Assembly (NCBI GenBank): GCA_963921795.1
Contig: OY997652.1
Coordinates: forward strand, 62,226,609 to 62,290,608
Direction of reading: 5' to 3'
Length of the DNA stretch: 64,000 bases
From: Nannobrachium achirus
Taxonomy: Eukaryota > Chordata > Actinopteri > Myctophiformes > Myctophidae
Shown: positions 59,908 through 64,000 of the stretch, piece after piece
Layout of the letters: each line of letters starts with the position of its first letter
How positions within the stretch are numbered: the first letter of the stretch is position 1
Program-made: the position numbers and the translations under genes
The notes under the pieces: model-generated
The model's input: only the letters and a program-made list of their open reading frames with translations
What the model was told of the DNA's origin: nothing
Database searches by the model: none

Positions 59908-62900
59908 CGTGCGTGCGTGTGTGTGTTTTGTCAACAGTTTACGATACCTGCCGATGTCCTTGGCTGCCTGCTCGTTGGGACAGTTGAGGAGCAGTACAGA
60001 GTGCTGTCCCGGCAGGTAGCTCCCAGTGAAGGCAGCGTGGAGCTGCACCCCCACCGACCACAGCCCAGGGTACATGGACACGGACAGGACCACAAGCTGA
60101 CCAAGAACGTTGGAGAAGAAGGGATGAAGAAGGGACGTGCAGAGAATGTTAGAGAGGCGGGGGCTGACATTTCTAAAAAGGGACTACTTTTGGTGGAAAT
60201 ATCGAAAATAGCAGACCTCCAAGCTCACAACGCGTCGCAGTGCGACGCATTGTGAGCTTTTGCCGGTTGAAAATGCCCCCCTGTGTGGCACATTAGAAAT
60301 TCACTAGGACAGTGGTTCAAATGAACCCTGGTTCCATTTGTAAAAGCTCAGAGTTACAAATCTGCAAGGGTAATTTGGGACTATAGCTCTTTATGTGTGT
60401 TGTCAACGGGAGCGTGTTGCTGTTACTACATGTCATCCTTTCGACACCCAACTCTAACTCTCAACCTAACCTCCGTGGAGTGAGTCGCTAACCCTCCGGT
60501 CGAAATGACGGGCGATCGAAAGAGCGCGATTTTGCCTTTTTCAACTCATGTTGTATGTCCATGACAAAAATATAATTTTGACAAAATGTCCACCACAAGC
60601 CAGCATGGCGACCAATCCTGTACAAGCCACACGGTGAGCTTGTAGATCAGCTTTTTTTCCACTGTCTTGGAAAATCAGGGACATGGAAATTTTGGCTAGA
60701 GCCTATTGGCATGCCCGTCGCCCCAAAACAGGGCAAACAGGTTGAAAGTGGTTAATAATCCACAAGAATTCCGGTCGTAACCGTGAGTCAAGGTGAAGTT
60801 TGTGGCTGGTCAAGAGGTTAGGTGTCACATATCACGTTAAATGTTTTATATTGCACTGCCTTTGTGTTTGTTTTTTTGTTCTGTTGATTGTGTTATTACG
60901 ATTTATGTAAAGTAATTTGTGATCTTGTTTTGATATGTGCTTTAGTTAATATTATATAATAATACTTATCATTATTATTATCTACAGAATACTATTTGCT
61001 GAAAACAGCTGTCTTATCATAAAATGATGCCACCTTCTGTTGCAGCTAAATCAGTACAGGGCCTGTTGATGTTGAAGCAATTTAAAAGGTGCTTTCTTTC
61101 TCGCTCTGCTAGATACTGTCTCATGAAAATCATGTGCCATGGTGGTAAGTATTTTAACTAGGTACTAAGAAAGAAACTACATCCACAGGCCCTTGACCTT
61201 TATATTGAAAACATATACTGTGTATATTGTTTTGCATTGCGACTGTGTACTGTGTACTGTGTTTTATTTACTGTAAGTCATAGTCATAAGTCATAGTCAT
61301 TCTAAAAGCTTTTTGGAGGAATCCTTTTAGTTGACCTTGTACCAGTGAACTGTACTGTCATGAAACTGTACCTTTTCCTATGCAAACTTCTGATAAAGTC
61401 TTCAATGAATCAATCGAACAAGTACATTTACTCAAATAGGCCTACTGTAGGCCACTTAAATACATTTTTTTTTATTTTTTACTTTACCTGGAGTACTTCC
61501 AGTATACAATGTTTCCTTCTACTCCACGGTAGACTACTACACATCTCAGAGAAAATAATGATTTGAAAGCATAGGCTATTACTGGTTAGTTTGTAGATTT
61601 GGATTATTATTACAAAACAAAAACATACATCAACCACTTCAGCCCTATATCCTTCGGAGCCGATCTACAAGCTCACAACACATCGCTTTGTTGTGAGCTT
61701 GTACTATTTTCAAAAGAAAGGCCTATCAATTCATCTTGATTTTGAAATAGGACATTTTGCTTTATGAGGTACTTTTACTTGAGTGAAATTTTGAATATGG
61801 GACTTTACAGTATTGCGACTATTGCAACTTTTACCGGTAGCCATCTTACACTACACGCCCCCGAAATTATAATAGTATGATACAGTAGGTCATGTGGTCT
61901 CACTGAAAACTGTCTGAAATAGTCTGAAACTCATGTCTCAGTGTAATCTGCCCCTCGCCCCCCAACAACAGCTGACCAGTACAGTAAGTAGTCTAAGAAC
62001 AGTCAATTAATTTGATTGGCTTATTATTGCGCATTCTCACAATGACATCATAAACATATTAACTAATATTTTAAGATTACTTTTTAAAGCTATACTGTGT
62101 AAGTTGCTCAACTGGTGGTCTGTAGCAGTATAGCAAACCGCGGTCGCGTTTGCTTTTTTCGTCCGTTTTTCGCTCGCGGACCGGGCCGTCAGACCACCAC
62201 GTCCGCCTCGCCTCGCTGAGACGCTTTCAATGAGGTCTCCCGTGTCCTTCTACGAGCAGCGGTTGGGGAGTTACATGCTAGACTCCTCCAGTGTAAACAC
62301 TGCAGTGTACTTCCTGAAGGCGTGTTTCCTAAACCCACCAGAGAGCCCGGCAGTGTATGTTCTGCGCTGTGATTGGCCGGCAGTGTATAACCCTCGCTGT
62401 GATTGGCCGGTAGTGTGATGACGCAGTTTTTCCGCGAAAACCGGTCCCGGGCAGGGATCATAGAAAACATATAAAGAGAAGGCTTTAGAAGCTGAAAATA
62501 ACGGAGTGGGGGTTCTAAAACTTTAGCGATTTAACAGCTAGGACCATTTTAAGATTTGTTTTATAAAAAAAGTTACATGGTATAACTTTAAAGTGACAGT
62601 ACGCCTTTAGATGACAGTCCTATTTTAAGTAAAACATGTGAGTACACTTTTATCAATCATGTGCATATAATTATGGATGACGTTTCCCCCATATATCTTT
62701 CTGCCAGACACTCCTTAATGCTTAACAACATCAAAGCCTTGGACATGGCTCCGGGCTTTGACACATTCATCTGTAGTTAAGGACATAAATTATTGACCCA
62801 CTACTACACAGCTATAAAAAATGAGTAGAATGTGAATAGGCTATATTATGTTTGGTTACTTAACTAAAGTAGTGGGAATTCAGGGCAACAGCTTATCATT

Positions 62901-63667
62901 CACATGAATGGATGGATGGTTGATGCAACTTTATTTATGTTGTTCAAAGAAGACTCCCTATTTGGGAGATAAGCGACCGTCAGGTCGCATACACAAACTT
63001 TAGAAGGCAATGGTAGCCAATCAGGAGGGAATATGGGAAATGGGACAGATCGATGTTGATGGCATGACTGTAGAGATGTACCGCTTTGCGTGATTTTAGG
63101 GCAAAATCTGTAGGAGCAGTGTCCAAAAATGTGTTTTGTAAGAATCGGCCTCATGGTGGCGCTAGAAGAGGGCCATGTGATGTGAGAAATTATGAGGTTG
63201 TGGTTTGGCAACCAAGGAGTGTGTGTGGAAAGTTTCGGGGCAACAGTGGTGGAGAAATGAGTAGGGGAAAAGTGTGACGTGTGACGTCACGTGTGACTGA
63301 CAGACAGACTGACTGACAGCCGGTGGAGGTTTTGATAGTAAGTGCGACCCGACAGTCGCAATTAACCTACATAATAAATTATTGAGCTGAGCTCGAACAA
63401 CAACGCATTGTAATAGGCTACACATTAAAACATAATTTATTATAGTAGAATGCTATTTAAATTAAACGATGATGGAGAATGACAGGCAACAGATTAACAT
63501 TTATGCTCTAAAAAAATACACAACATTAAAAAGCCTCTACTTACCAAACAAAATATGAAAAATCTCAAAAACAGTGAGCGAAGGTTGGAGTGCAAGCACA
63601 GTTCTTTCTGATGACACGATCGCTGGTACATCCACTCCATTATCCTACCGCAGGCAGCCAGTGTCAT
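34225..63667 (-). CDS. cuta: CutA-family protein (divalent-cation-tolerance CutA homologue)
   Basis: Six coding exons on the minus strand: 63545-63667, 59948-60096, 43547-43606, 36975-37020, 36040-36089, 34225-34327. Total 531 nt, 176 residues, all GT-AG with agreeing phases. An N-terminal hydrophobic stretch (SLFLRFFIFCL joined to LVVLSVSMY) is a likely signal peptide or anchor. The CutA domain follows: VLLLNCPNEQAAKDIGR, RKMAASINILPKTSTM, YYWKGEVQDATEIL, VKTKTSRIQKIMDYV, RSVHPYENPELLSFLVQEG, YMKWMDEAIPDD. Order and motifs match animal CutA proteins, small trimeric proteins implicated in copper tolerance and acetylcholinesterase anchoring. Introns are 3.4, 16.3, 6.5, 0.9 and 1.7 kb, nearly all repeat. 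Fish may have a second paralogue, so the exact symbol is uncertain. Confidence 0.92.
34366..34680. repeat. fragment of the two-hairpin MITE in cuta intron 5
   Basis: Begins inside a hairpin right arm (GAGCTTGTAGATCTGC), continues with GGTCCGTGGCCAAATACAT and GTCCTTGACATG, ends after the hairpin at 34561-34631. It starts 39 bp from exon 6. Confidence 0.65.
34561..34631. repeat. AATAGC hairpin, tip type B
   Basis: AAAATAGCAGATCTACAAGC, tip CGCAGCGTGGCACTCGGTGC, return CTTGTATATCTGATATGTTT. Confidence 0.8.
34883..34951. repeat. AATAGC hairpin, tip type A
   Basis: TTGAAAATAGCCAGTCTACA, tip CACAATGCGTCGCATCGCAA, right arm ending GAGCTTGCAGATGGCC; outer right stem lost. Lies in a family a remnant. 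Confidence 0.7.
35040..35484. other. cuta intron 5, unassigned part
   Basis: Short GT run at 35159-35173; otherwise nothing supported. Confidence 0.4.
35485..36011. mobile_element. MITE, CAGGGGTGGGCAACT ends
   Basis: CAGGGGTGGGCAACTTTGATG opposite CCGCCAGTTGCCCATG. GC-rich subterminal GGGGGCCCCATGTGGCCCCC palindrome at the right. Right end lies about 30 bp from exon 5. Confidence 0.65.
35589..35682. repeat. AATAGC hairpin, longest stem
   Basis: 94 bp: CAAAAGAAGCAAAAATAGC against GCTATTGTTGCTTCTTTTG outside, AGATCTACAAGCTCAAAACG inside, tip CATCGCGCTGCGATTGCG. AAAACG on the left is matched by CGTTTT on the right where other copies have CACAACG/CGTTGTG. Confidence 0.92.
36040..36089 (-). CDS. 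cuta: cuta exon 5
   Basis: TTTTCTAG| then LVKTKTSRIQKIMDYV, ending GTGAG|GTGGGT in phase 2. Length 50 nt. Confidence 0.9.
36305..36388. repeat. AATAGC hairpin, tip type A
   Basis: CCATTGGAAATAGCAGACC outside, tip CACAATGCGTTGCATCACGG, return GATTGGCTATTTTCAAATGG. Pairs such as ACC/GGT show compensated changes. Confidence 0.85.
36566..36841. mobile_element. nested MITE, CCGGACTATAAGGCGCA ends
   Basis: Perfect 23-bp inverted ends beginning TATTTTCCGGACTATAAGGC. The GGCGCACCGGACTATAA motif is repeated inside. TA dinucleotides at both ends would suit a TA target. Confidence 0.85.
36975..37020 (-). CDS. cuta: cuta exon 4
   Basis: TTCTTCTTAG|G, then YYWKGEVQDATEILM, ending ATG|GTAAGC. Corresponds to the WKGK..E.SEVLM block of other CutA proteins. 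Length 46 nt. Confidence 0.92.
37197..37830. repeat. MITE fragments in cuta intron 3
   Basis: 37220-37295 is the right end of a GGGATGGGACGATA element (ATATCGCGTATCGTCCCATC). 37490-37590 is a fragment with GATGGGGGTCCACGGAC and GGGGGTCCTTGGCATG. Confidence 0.55.
37831..37895 (+). repeat. GT microsatellite
   Basis: GT run of about 32 units. Confidence 0.95.
38902..39011. mobile_element. short CAGGSACGTGCACA MITE
   Basis: CAGGGAGTGCACAGAATG to GTGCGCACGTGCCTG, related to 9919-10293. Confidence 0.6.
39145..39778. mobile_element. TTAA-flanked MITE with 183-bp tandem duplication
   Basis: TTAA at 39141-39144 and 39779-39782, ends CTCATTGAATGCC and the complement GGCAGTCAATGAG. Within it 39187-39368 and 39370-39546 are direct copies, each with GTGCACGGATCGTGCACGCC and AAATCCGTTCAGGCATTCAT. 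Confidence 0.75.
40336..40617. other. no recognised feature
   Basis: AT-rich intronic sequence, nothing supported. Confidence 0.35.
40618..41021. mobile_element. family c MITE, right end missing
   Basis: CAGTGGTTCTCAACCTGTGG onward. A hairpin right-arm fragment (GCTTGTAGATCCGCTATTTC, 40668-40690) with AATCG-rich sequence is inserted near the left. A left hairpin arm at 40973-41021 ends where homology stops. Confidence 0.6.
41022..41440. other. unassigned part of cuta intron 3
   Basis: Contains CCCTGGCAGGTGAGTC (41175-41190), a good donor match on plus, without a supported exon. Confidence 0.35.
41477..41538 (+). repeat. GT microsatellite
   Basis: GT run of about 30 units. Confidence 0.95.
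41782..42194. mobile_element. TTAA-flanked MITE
   Basis: TTAA at 41778-41781 and 42195-42198. Ends AGGAGGACTTCACCACTTTT and the complement AAAAGTCCTCCT. Long inverted arms include TAGGTCCTCACTAATATTG and CATCAATGGGGAATCC / GATGATGTCACTGGTGGA. Confidence 0.8.
42200..42585. other. no recognised gene
   Basis: Frames of about 60 codons exist on both strands at 42330-42540 (minus contains CQCPTPSDHILNHPK), but no splice pair or homology supports them. Confidence 0.35.
42586..43200. mobile_element. family a MITE with nested insertion
   Basis: CAGTGGTGTAAAAAATAC at left. A second element with ends AAAGAGGTGGTGCCAT and ATGGCACCACCTCTTT spans about 42624-43065. It includes a 19-G run (43027-43045) beside its right end. 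Confidence 0.7.
43427..43512. repeat. end of a GGGATGGGACGATA element
   Basis: ATCTCCACGATATGGATAT and AAGAATGATTATCGTCCCAT, 30 bp from cuta exon 3. Confidence 0.55.
43547..43606 (-). CDS. cuta: cuta exon 3
   Basis: CTCTACACAG|G, then VIMERKMAASINILPKTST, ending ACCAT|GTAAGT. Equivalent of VVEKRLAACVN..PQITS in mammals. 60 nt. Confidence 0.93.
43705..44156. mobile_element. family a MITE
   Basis: CAGTGGTGAAGTAAAAG to GTTACTTTACGCCACTG, with an exact 8-bp duplication ATCTAATC (43697-43704, 44157-44164). Confidence 0.9.
43851..43929. repeat. AATAGC hairpin, tip type A (best copy)
   Basis: TTTGAAAATAGCAGATCTAC, AAGCTCACAACGTGTCGC, then GCGACACGTTGTGAGCTTG and TAGATCGGCTATTTTCAAA. Only one mismatch in 79 bp. 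Confidence 0.95.
44642..45052. repeat. palindromic repeat with ~150-bp tandem units
   Basis: AAAACCTCYTAACTCCA occurs at about 44670, 44810 and 44958 and, inverted, at 45010. GTTGGTTAAAATAATATTGA occurs twice. Ends ATATCGTCACTGTCTGGCC and GGCCTGAGAGCAGAGATAT are roughly inverted. Confidence 0.6.
45086..45562. mobile_element. hAT-like MITE, TAGGGGTGGGCGATAT ends
   Basis: Perfect ends TAGGGGTGGGCGATAT and ATATCGCCCACCCCTA, exact 8-bp duplication TGTAAGGA (45078-45085, 45563-45570). Contains a 78-bp hairpin (45266-45343) of a different type. Confidence 0.93.
45266..45343. repeat. second hairpin type (TAACTCYGACAG)
   Basis: TAACTCCGACAGTATACAAA, AACCAAATGGACCC, loop TTAC, and complement to CTGTCAGAGTTA. 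Single-arm relatives at 26408-26470 and 60310-60365. Confidence 0.85.
45571..45888. other. no recognised feature
   Basis: Palindromic CCTTGCTGCGTGCAGCAAGG at 45764-45783; no gene evidence. Confidence 0.4.
46005..46077. repeat. AATAGC hairpin, tip type B
   Basis: AAAAATAGCAGATATACAAG, tip CACAGCGCGGCACCGAGTGC, return CTTGTAGATCTGCTATTTTT. Confidence 0.85.
46431..46496. repeat. AATAGC hairpin, tip type B shortened
   Basis: AAAAATAGCAGATCTACAAG, CTCGCAGCGAGTGCCGCGC, GAGCTTGTATATCTGC, TATTTTT. Left tip arm shortened. Confidence 0.8.
46788..46805. repeat. collapsed AATAGC hairpin site
   Basis: ACAAAAATAGCTATTTTTCA: only the outer arms remain, joined at their shared GC. Host sequence on both sides (CACATTTTCAC, CAATAGTTAAAG) is the same as around full hairpins. 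Confidence 0.85.
46978..47089 (+). repeat. CTTT/CT microsatellite
   Basis: CTTTCTTT repeats passing into CT repeats with CC interruptions. Confidence 0.95.
47101..47648. other. cuta intron 2, unassigned
   Basis: AT-rich. 47440-47510 (GTGATCGG, GATCGGAGCATCCCTA) looks like the end of a hAT-type MITE. Confidence 0.4.
47649..48051. mobile_element. family c MITE with hairpin
   Basis: CAGTGGTTCTCAACATGTGG to GGTTGAGAACCACTG. Reference copy for the hairpin-free element at 19553. Confidence 0.8.
47898..47956. repeat. AATAGC hairpin, short perfect
   Basis: TGTGAAAATAGACGATCTAC, ATGCTCACAGCGTGAGCAT, GTAGATCTGCTATTTTCACA. ACATGC/GCATGT replaces ACAAGC/GCTTGT on both arms. Confidence 0.9.
48345..48767. 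mobile_element. hAT-like MITE, TAGGGATGGGACGATA ends
   Basis: TAGGGATGGGACGATAT to TATCGTCCCGTCCCTTA with TCTGGTGG/TCTGGTAG at the sides (48337-48344, 48768-48775). Confidence 0.85.
48453..48524. repeat. AATAGC hairpin, reduced tip
   Basis: TTTGCCAAAAAATAGTTACA, AGCCCACAACACGTTGTG, GAGCTTGTAGGTCGGC, TATTTTTTGGCGA. Left GCAGATC is deleted. Confidence 0.75.
48948..49476. mobile_element. 529-bp palindromic element (family d)
   Basis: Left arm from CAGGGACGTGCTGGGCCCC through AGCCAGTGGGCCAATTACAT; right arm is its reverse complement back to CAGCACGTCCCTG. Each arm includes the TATAGAGAGAGATC palindrome, and the centre is the hairpin at 49200-49280. Palindromes at three nested levels. Confidence 0.9.
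49200..49280. repeat. AATAGC hairpin, type C (perfect)
   Basis: TAGTGAAAACAGCCGATCTA, AGCACACAACGCCTCGC, GCGAGGCGTTGTGTGCT, TAGATCTGCTGTTTTCACTA. One mismatch in 81 bp. Confidence 0.93.
49510..50733 (+). mobile_element. family R copy with CArG-type minisatellite
   Basis: ATTGCGACCGTCAGGGAGC start, CCGT tetramers at about 49557-49587, TATGCCCATATATGGAGATC units from about 49850 to 50450, GATAAGCGACCAACGGTCGC hairpin and GGGAGTCTTACTGGT end. The next copy follows at once. Confidence 0.75.
49855..50110 (+). repeat. minisatellite, CCATATATGG units
   Basis: Units of about 47-57 bp: CCCTTTTATGCCCATATATGG then AGATCCCTGTGATGCCAGGG. Further single units at about 50150, 50388 and 50432. Confidence 0.9.
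50734..51467 (+). mobile_element. family R copy in tandem, array inverted
   Basis: ATTGCGACCGTCAGGGAGC again, CCGT repeat, paired GTGATGTCATATATCTTCAG/ATGACATCACACC, TAGCAACCAACTG tandem units (50936-51045), then the reverse-orientation CCATATATGG array and the GATAAGCGACC hairpin and end. Confidence 0.75.
51058..51322 (+). repeat. minisatellite, CCATATATGG units, opposite orientation
   Basis: Seven units of about 39 bp: GATCTCCATATATGGGCATA then AAAGGGATTCTGTTAGG. Confidence 0.95.
51468..52081. other. no recognised feature
   Basis: Intronic; ACTGTAATATTAG/TAATACTGTAATATAAG words near 51885-51975 are imperfect repeats. Confidence 0.35.
52082..52866. mobile_element. MITE, TTTCCCAAACAGTGGGTCGGG ends
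   Basis: CTGTTTCCCAAACAGTGGG at left; CCCAGTGTTTTGGAAACAG at right with GGGTCCCGAC inside. A hairpin right arm remains at 52615-52643. Confidence 0.7.
52990..53486. mobile_element. TTAA-flanked MITE, CTCATCTAGTGCC ends
   Basis: TTAA at 52986-52989 and 53487-53490, 12 of 13 terminal bases inverted (CTCATCTAGTGCC, GGCACTAAATGAG). AGTGCCAATCCCGAG repeats at the left. Same end type as 39145-39778. Confidence 0.8.
53491..54161. other. no recognised gene
   Basis: GC-richer patch at 53680-53820 with GACGACGACGTCAC. A 95-codon plus-strand frame at 53850-54137 has no splice or family support. Confidence 0.35.
54162..54224. repeat. AATAGC hairpin, eroded
   Basis: TAGTGAAATAGCTGATCTAC, AAGCTCAGAACGCGGTGTG, AAAGTAGATCTACTATTTTC, ACTA. 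Outer stem TAGTGAAATAG is host-specific. Confidence 0.75.
54306..54869. mobile_element. hAT-like MITE, TAGAGATGGGA ends
   Basis: TAGAGATGGGACGTTC to AAATCCCATCTCTA with the exact duplication ATGGTCAC (54298-54305, 54870-54877). Subterminal TCTTTTGAACGGCTCTTTGA at both sides. A family a MITE is inserted at about 54413-54780. Confidence 0.92.
54631..54711. repeat. AATAGC hairpin, tip type A
   Basis: ATTTGAAAATAGCATATCTA, CAAGCTCACAATGTGTGACG, TTGTGATGCATTGTGAGC, TAGATCGGCTATTTTCAAAT. Confidence 0.88.
54878..55431. other. unassigned, with inverted arm
   Basis: 54937-54985 (GGGGCATTTACGTACTAAAT, GGTAAATTACAGTAGATA) is inverted at 57676-57722. 55030-55200 has GTGGCGTTTCCAT and AATGGAAACGGG as a diverged inverted pair. 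Confidence 0.4.
55432..55506. repeat. AATAGC hairpin, GTGGCC outer stem
   Basis: GTGGCCGATCTACAATCTCA, tip GCAGCTCGCATCCGCGTCGC, CGTTGTGAGCTTGCAGATC, GGGCCAC. The A-rich outer arm is absent; GTGGCC/GGCCAC takes its place. Confidence 0.8.
55507..56353. other. no recognised gene
   Basis: 55776-55935 has AAAACCTGGCACAAGTGGG-like words typical of GGTTTTCCAC MITE interiors. 56250-56350 is AATAAAACAAT-rich. Confidence 0.35.
56354..57002 (+). pseudogene. L2/CR1-like LINE reverse transcriptase fragment and 3' part
   Basis: Reads LDYCNSVLTGLPACALKPL, QLIQNATARLVFNQPKFSH, VSPLLRSLHWLPLAASTEYK, TLMLTFKAAKGTAPPYLQNL up to a stop at 56597. Further RT-like sequence follows with frame breaks (FRRGLKTHLFRLH at about 56770). 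The terminal sequence TAAGTCACTTTGGATTAAAAG lies beyond an insertion, at 57600-57655. Confidence 0.85.
57012..57590. mobile_element. 579-bp insertion with 9-bp target duplication
   Basis: TGCTTATTG at 57003-57011 and 57591-57599 brackets the insert and interrupts the LINE tail. Internal inverted words GGCTAAGCGGTGATTGAC / GTCAATCACCAAGGAGC and GGTGAATTATAGAGCGG / CCTATAATTCACCGC. No coding capacity; superfamily not assigned. Confidence 0.75.
57600..57655 (+). mobile_element. LINE 3' tail
   Basis: GTAAGTCACTTTGGATTAAA, GCGGCTGCTAAATGCC: the conserved 3' end used by L2-type LINEs and their SINE partners. Confidence 0.8.
57768..57985 (+). CDS. candidate secreted-peptide exon (weak)
   Basis: From the in-frame ATG at 57780 it reads MFSLASIYCFIAFTVLNCGA then CVHDFFIFWKTF, a good signal-peptide shape. 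Beyond 57885 the frame runs into a hairpin left arm (CAAATAGCCGATCTAC) and loses character. It lies antisense in cuta intron 2. No donor of quality was found, so this may be chance. Confidence 0.18.
58088..59042. mobile_element. hAT-like MITE, TAGGGGTGGGGCGGTA ends
   Basis: TAGGGGTGGGGCGGTATCG to TTACCGTCCCCAACCCTA with the exact duplication CTTCCAAC (58080-58087, 59043-59050). Subterminal CCGCGGTGTATACCGCGG palindrome. Hairpin at 58299-58360. Confidence 0.92.
58299..58360. repeat. AATAGC hairpin, tip type A
   Basis: AGCAGATCTACAAGCTCACA, ACACGTCGCATCCGCGACACG, TTCTGAGCTTGTAGATCTGT. Outer AATAGC replaced by GGAGC. Confidence 0.85.
59797..59930 (+). repeat. GT microsatellite beside cuta exon 2
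   Basis: GT run of more than 50 units with GAGCGTGCGTGC at both borders. On the transcribed minus strand it is a CA repeat starting about 20 nt after the exon 2 donor. Confidence 0.95.
59948..60096 (-). CDS. cuta: cuta exon 2
   Basis: After CGTTCTTGGTCAG the exon reads LVVLSVSMYPGLWSVGVQLH, AAFTGSYLPGQ, HSVLLLNCPNEQAAKDIG and ends GGCAG|GTATCG, phase 2. An internal ATG at 60073-60075 (MYPGLW) could start a shorter form without the first hydrophobic part. Confidence 0.93.
60134..60262. repeat. half of a CAGGSACGTGCACA MITE ending in a hairpin
   Basis: GGGACGTGCAGAGAATGTTA, ACTTTTGGTGGAAATATCG, then the hairpin at 60203-60262: GAAAATAGCAGACCTCCAAG, CACAACGCGTCGCAGTGCGA, CGCATTGTGAGC with decayed outer right arm. 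Confidence 0.7.
60263..61429. other. cuta intron 1, unassigned
   Basis: Includes single arm TTCCATTTGTAAAAGCTCAG (60330), a hairpin right arm (60630-60660, GTGAGCTTGTAGATCAGC) and a repeat of 59438-59520. No exon supported. Confidence 0.4.
61430..61830. repeat. family a MITE remnant, reverse
   Basis: TTACCTGGAGTACTTCCAG and GTACTTTTACTTGAGTG-type words. Ends lost; hairpin retained. Confidence 0.55.
61658..61711. repeat. AATAGC hairpin, short
   Basis: GAGCCGATCTACAAGCTCAC, AACACATCGCTTTGTTGTGAG, CTTGTACTATTTTCAAA. Confidence 0.7.
62088..62587. mobile_element. TTAA-type element with CCAAT, E2F and TATA-like motifs
   Basis: TTAA at 62084-62087 and 62588-62591; ends AGCTATACTGTGTAA and the complement TTACATGGTATAACT. 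The interior is much more GC-rich than its surroundings: two GCTGTGATTGGCCGGYAGTG, TTTTTCCGCGAAAACCGG, then ACATATAAAGAGAAGG, spaced as in a promoter. Confidence 0.8.
62588..62957. other. no recognised feature
   Basis: AT-rich intron 1 sequence. Confidence 0.35.
62958..63365 (-). mobile_element. family R copy, minus orientation
   Basis: Minus strand from ATTGCGACTGTCGGGTCGC, GTCAGTCAGTCTGTC-like repeat, TTTCTCCACCACTGTTGCCC to the hairpin GCGACCTGACGGTCGCTTATC and GGGAGTCTTC. It lacks the ACTGGT end of other copies. Confidence 0.7.
63366..63544. other. start of cuta intron 1
   Basis: AT-rich sequence next to the exon 1 donor; no other feature seen. Confidence 0.4.
63545..63667 (-). CDS. cuta: cuta exon 1 (start codon)
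   Basis: ATG at 63665-63667 is the first ATG of the open frame: MTLAACGRIMEWMYQRSCHQ, KELCLHSNLRSLFLRFFIFC, then L and TTTG|GTAAGT. The exact phase-0 fit to exon 2 and the continuous hydrophobic segment over the junction support it. In-frame ATGs at 63638-63640 and 63629-63631 are alternatives. The 5' UTR extends upstream without a visible end. Confidence 0.75.
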
Positions 63668-63940
63668 TCCGACACTGTTAGAAATAAGCTGACAGTCTGT
63701 GTTCAACTTGTGTTATTATTCCATCCACGCGACGATCAGTTAGGCTACTTTTCCCCTTTTTTCCATAACATCCACTAGTGAAGTCCAAATAGGCAGTTGT
63801 TTTGCGAAAGAATGGGCATATAAAGTTCACTTGTAACAGTCCGCACTGAGTGAGTGTTATTTCCATTGACTAGAAGCACTTTAGAAGCAGGTCTGTCTGT
63901 TTGTGGTTTGCGCTTTCCTCGTACGACCGAGTCGCGCACC

Positions 63941-64000
63941 GAAAATAGCAGATCCACAAGCTCACAGCGTCGCTTCCGCGACGCGCTGTGAGCTTGTGGA
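63941..64000. repeat. AATAGC hairpin upstream of cuta (cut by window end)
   Basis: GAAAATAGCAGATCCACAAG, CTCACAGCGTCGC, loop TTCC, GCGACGCGCTGTGAG, CTTGTGGA. Here ATCCACAAG is matched by CTTGTGGA, where other copies have ATCTACAAG/CTTGTAGA. It lies about 275 bp upstream of the start codon. Confidence 0.88.

Overview
The window looks like a teleost fish genome. It is AT-rich and packed with CA/GT, TA and CTA microsatellites, small DNA transposons (MITEs) with 8-bp or TTAA target duplications, tRNA-derived SINEs and LINE fragments. It also carries two vertebrate genes that can be spliced by eye. Splice signals, introns and polyadenylation signals exclude a prokaryote. Nothing in the sequence fixes the species. 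Coding sequence is well under 5 percent of the window; most long open frames are microsatellite or repeat translations. LAYOUT. 0-13.2 kb: LINE 3' end, then MITEs nested in MITEs. 13.5-18.2 kb: a four-exon plus-strand GIMAP/AIG1-type GTPase gene whose protein has two GTPase domains, the second without nucleotide-binding motifs. 18.2-33.4 kb: repeats, including a 2.9-kb TTAA-bounded segment (25.2-28.1 kb) with two convergent candidate small spliced ORFs, one a 28-residue membrane micropeptide. 33.4-63.7 kb: a minus-strand CutA-family gene (cuta) of six coding exons totalling 531 nt, spread over 29.4 kb because its introns are filled with transposons. A long-TIR transposon sits seven bases beyond its stop codon. 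MAIN SIGNAL. A 40-95 bp perfect or near-perfect hairpin recurs throughout. Its arms read AAAATAGCAGATCTACAAGC followed by a variable GC-rich tip and the reverse complement. I count about 35 two-armed copies and about a dozen one-armed or degenerate ones, roughly one per 1.4 kb. It lies inside at least ten otherwise unrelated MITE families that have their own terminal repeats and target duplications. The flanks just outside the conserved arm differ between host families but stay mutually inverted. Tip sequences occur as several types, each complementary on both arms. At three places the host carries only a collapsed or missing hairpin. This behaves like a nomadic palindromic module that lodges inside transposons, or is copied between them. 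I do not recognise it as a described element. Other structure: CCATATATGG (perfect CArG-box) minisatellites in opposite orientations in two adjacent copies of one repeat, a 152-bp perfect palindrome with a TA core, a 529-bp palindrome built of smaller palindromes, and a transposon family that carries CCAAT-, E2F- and TATA-like motifs.
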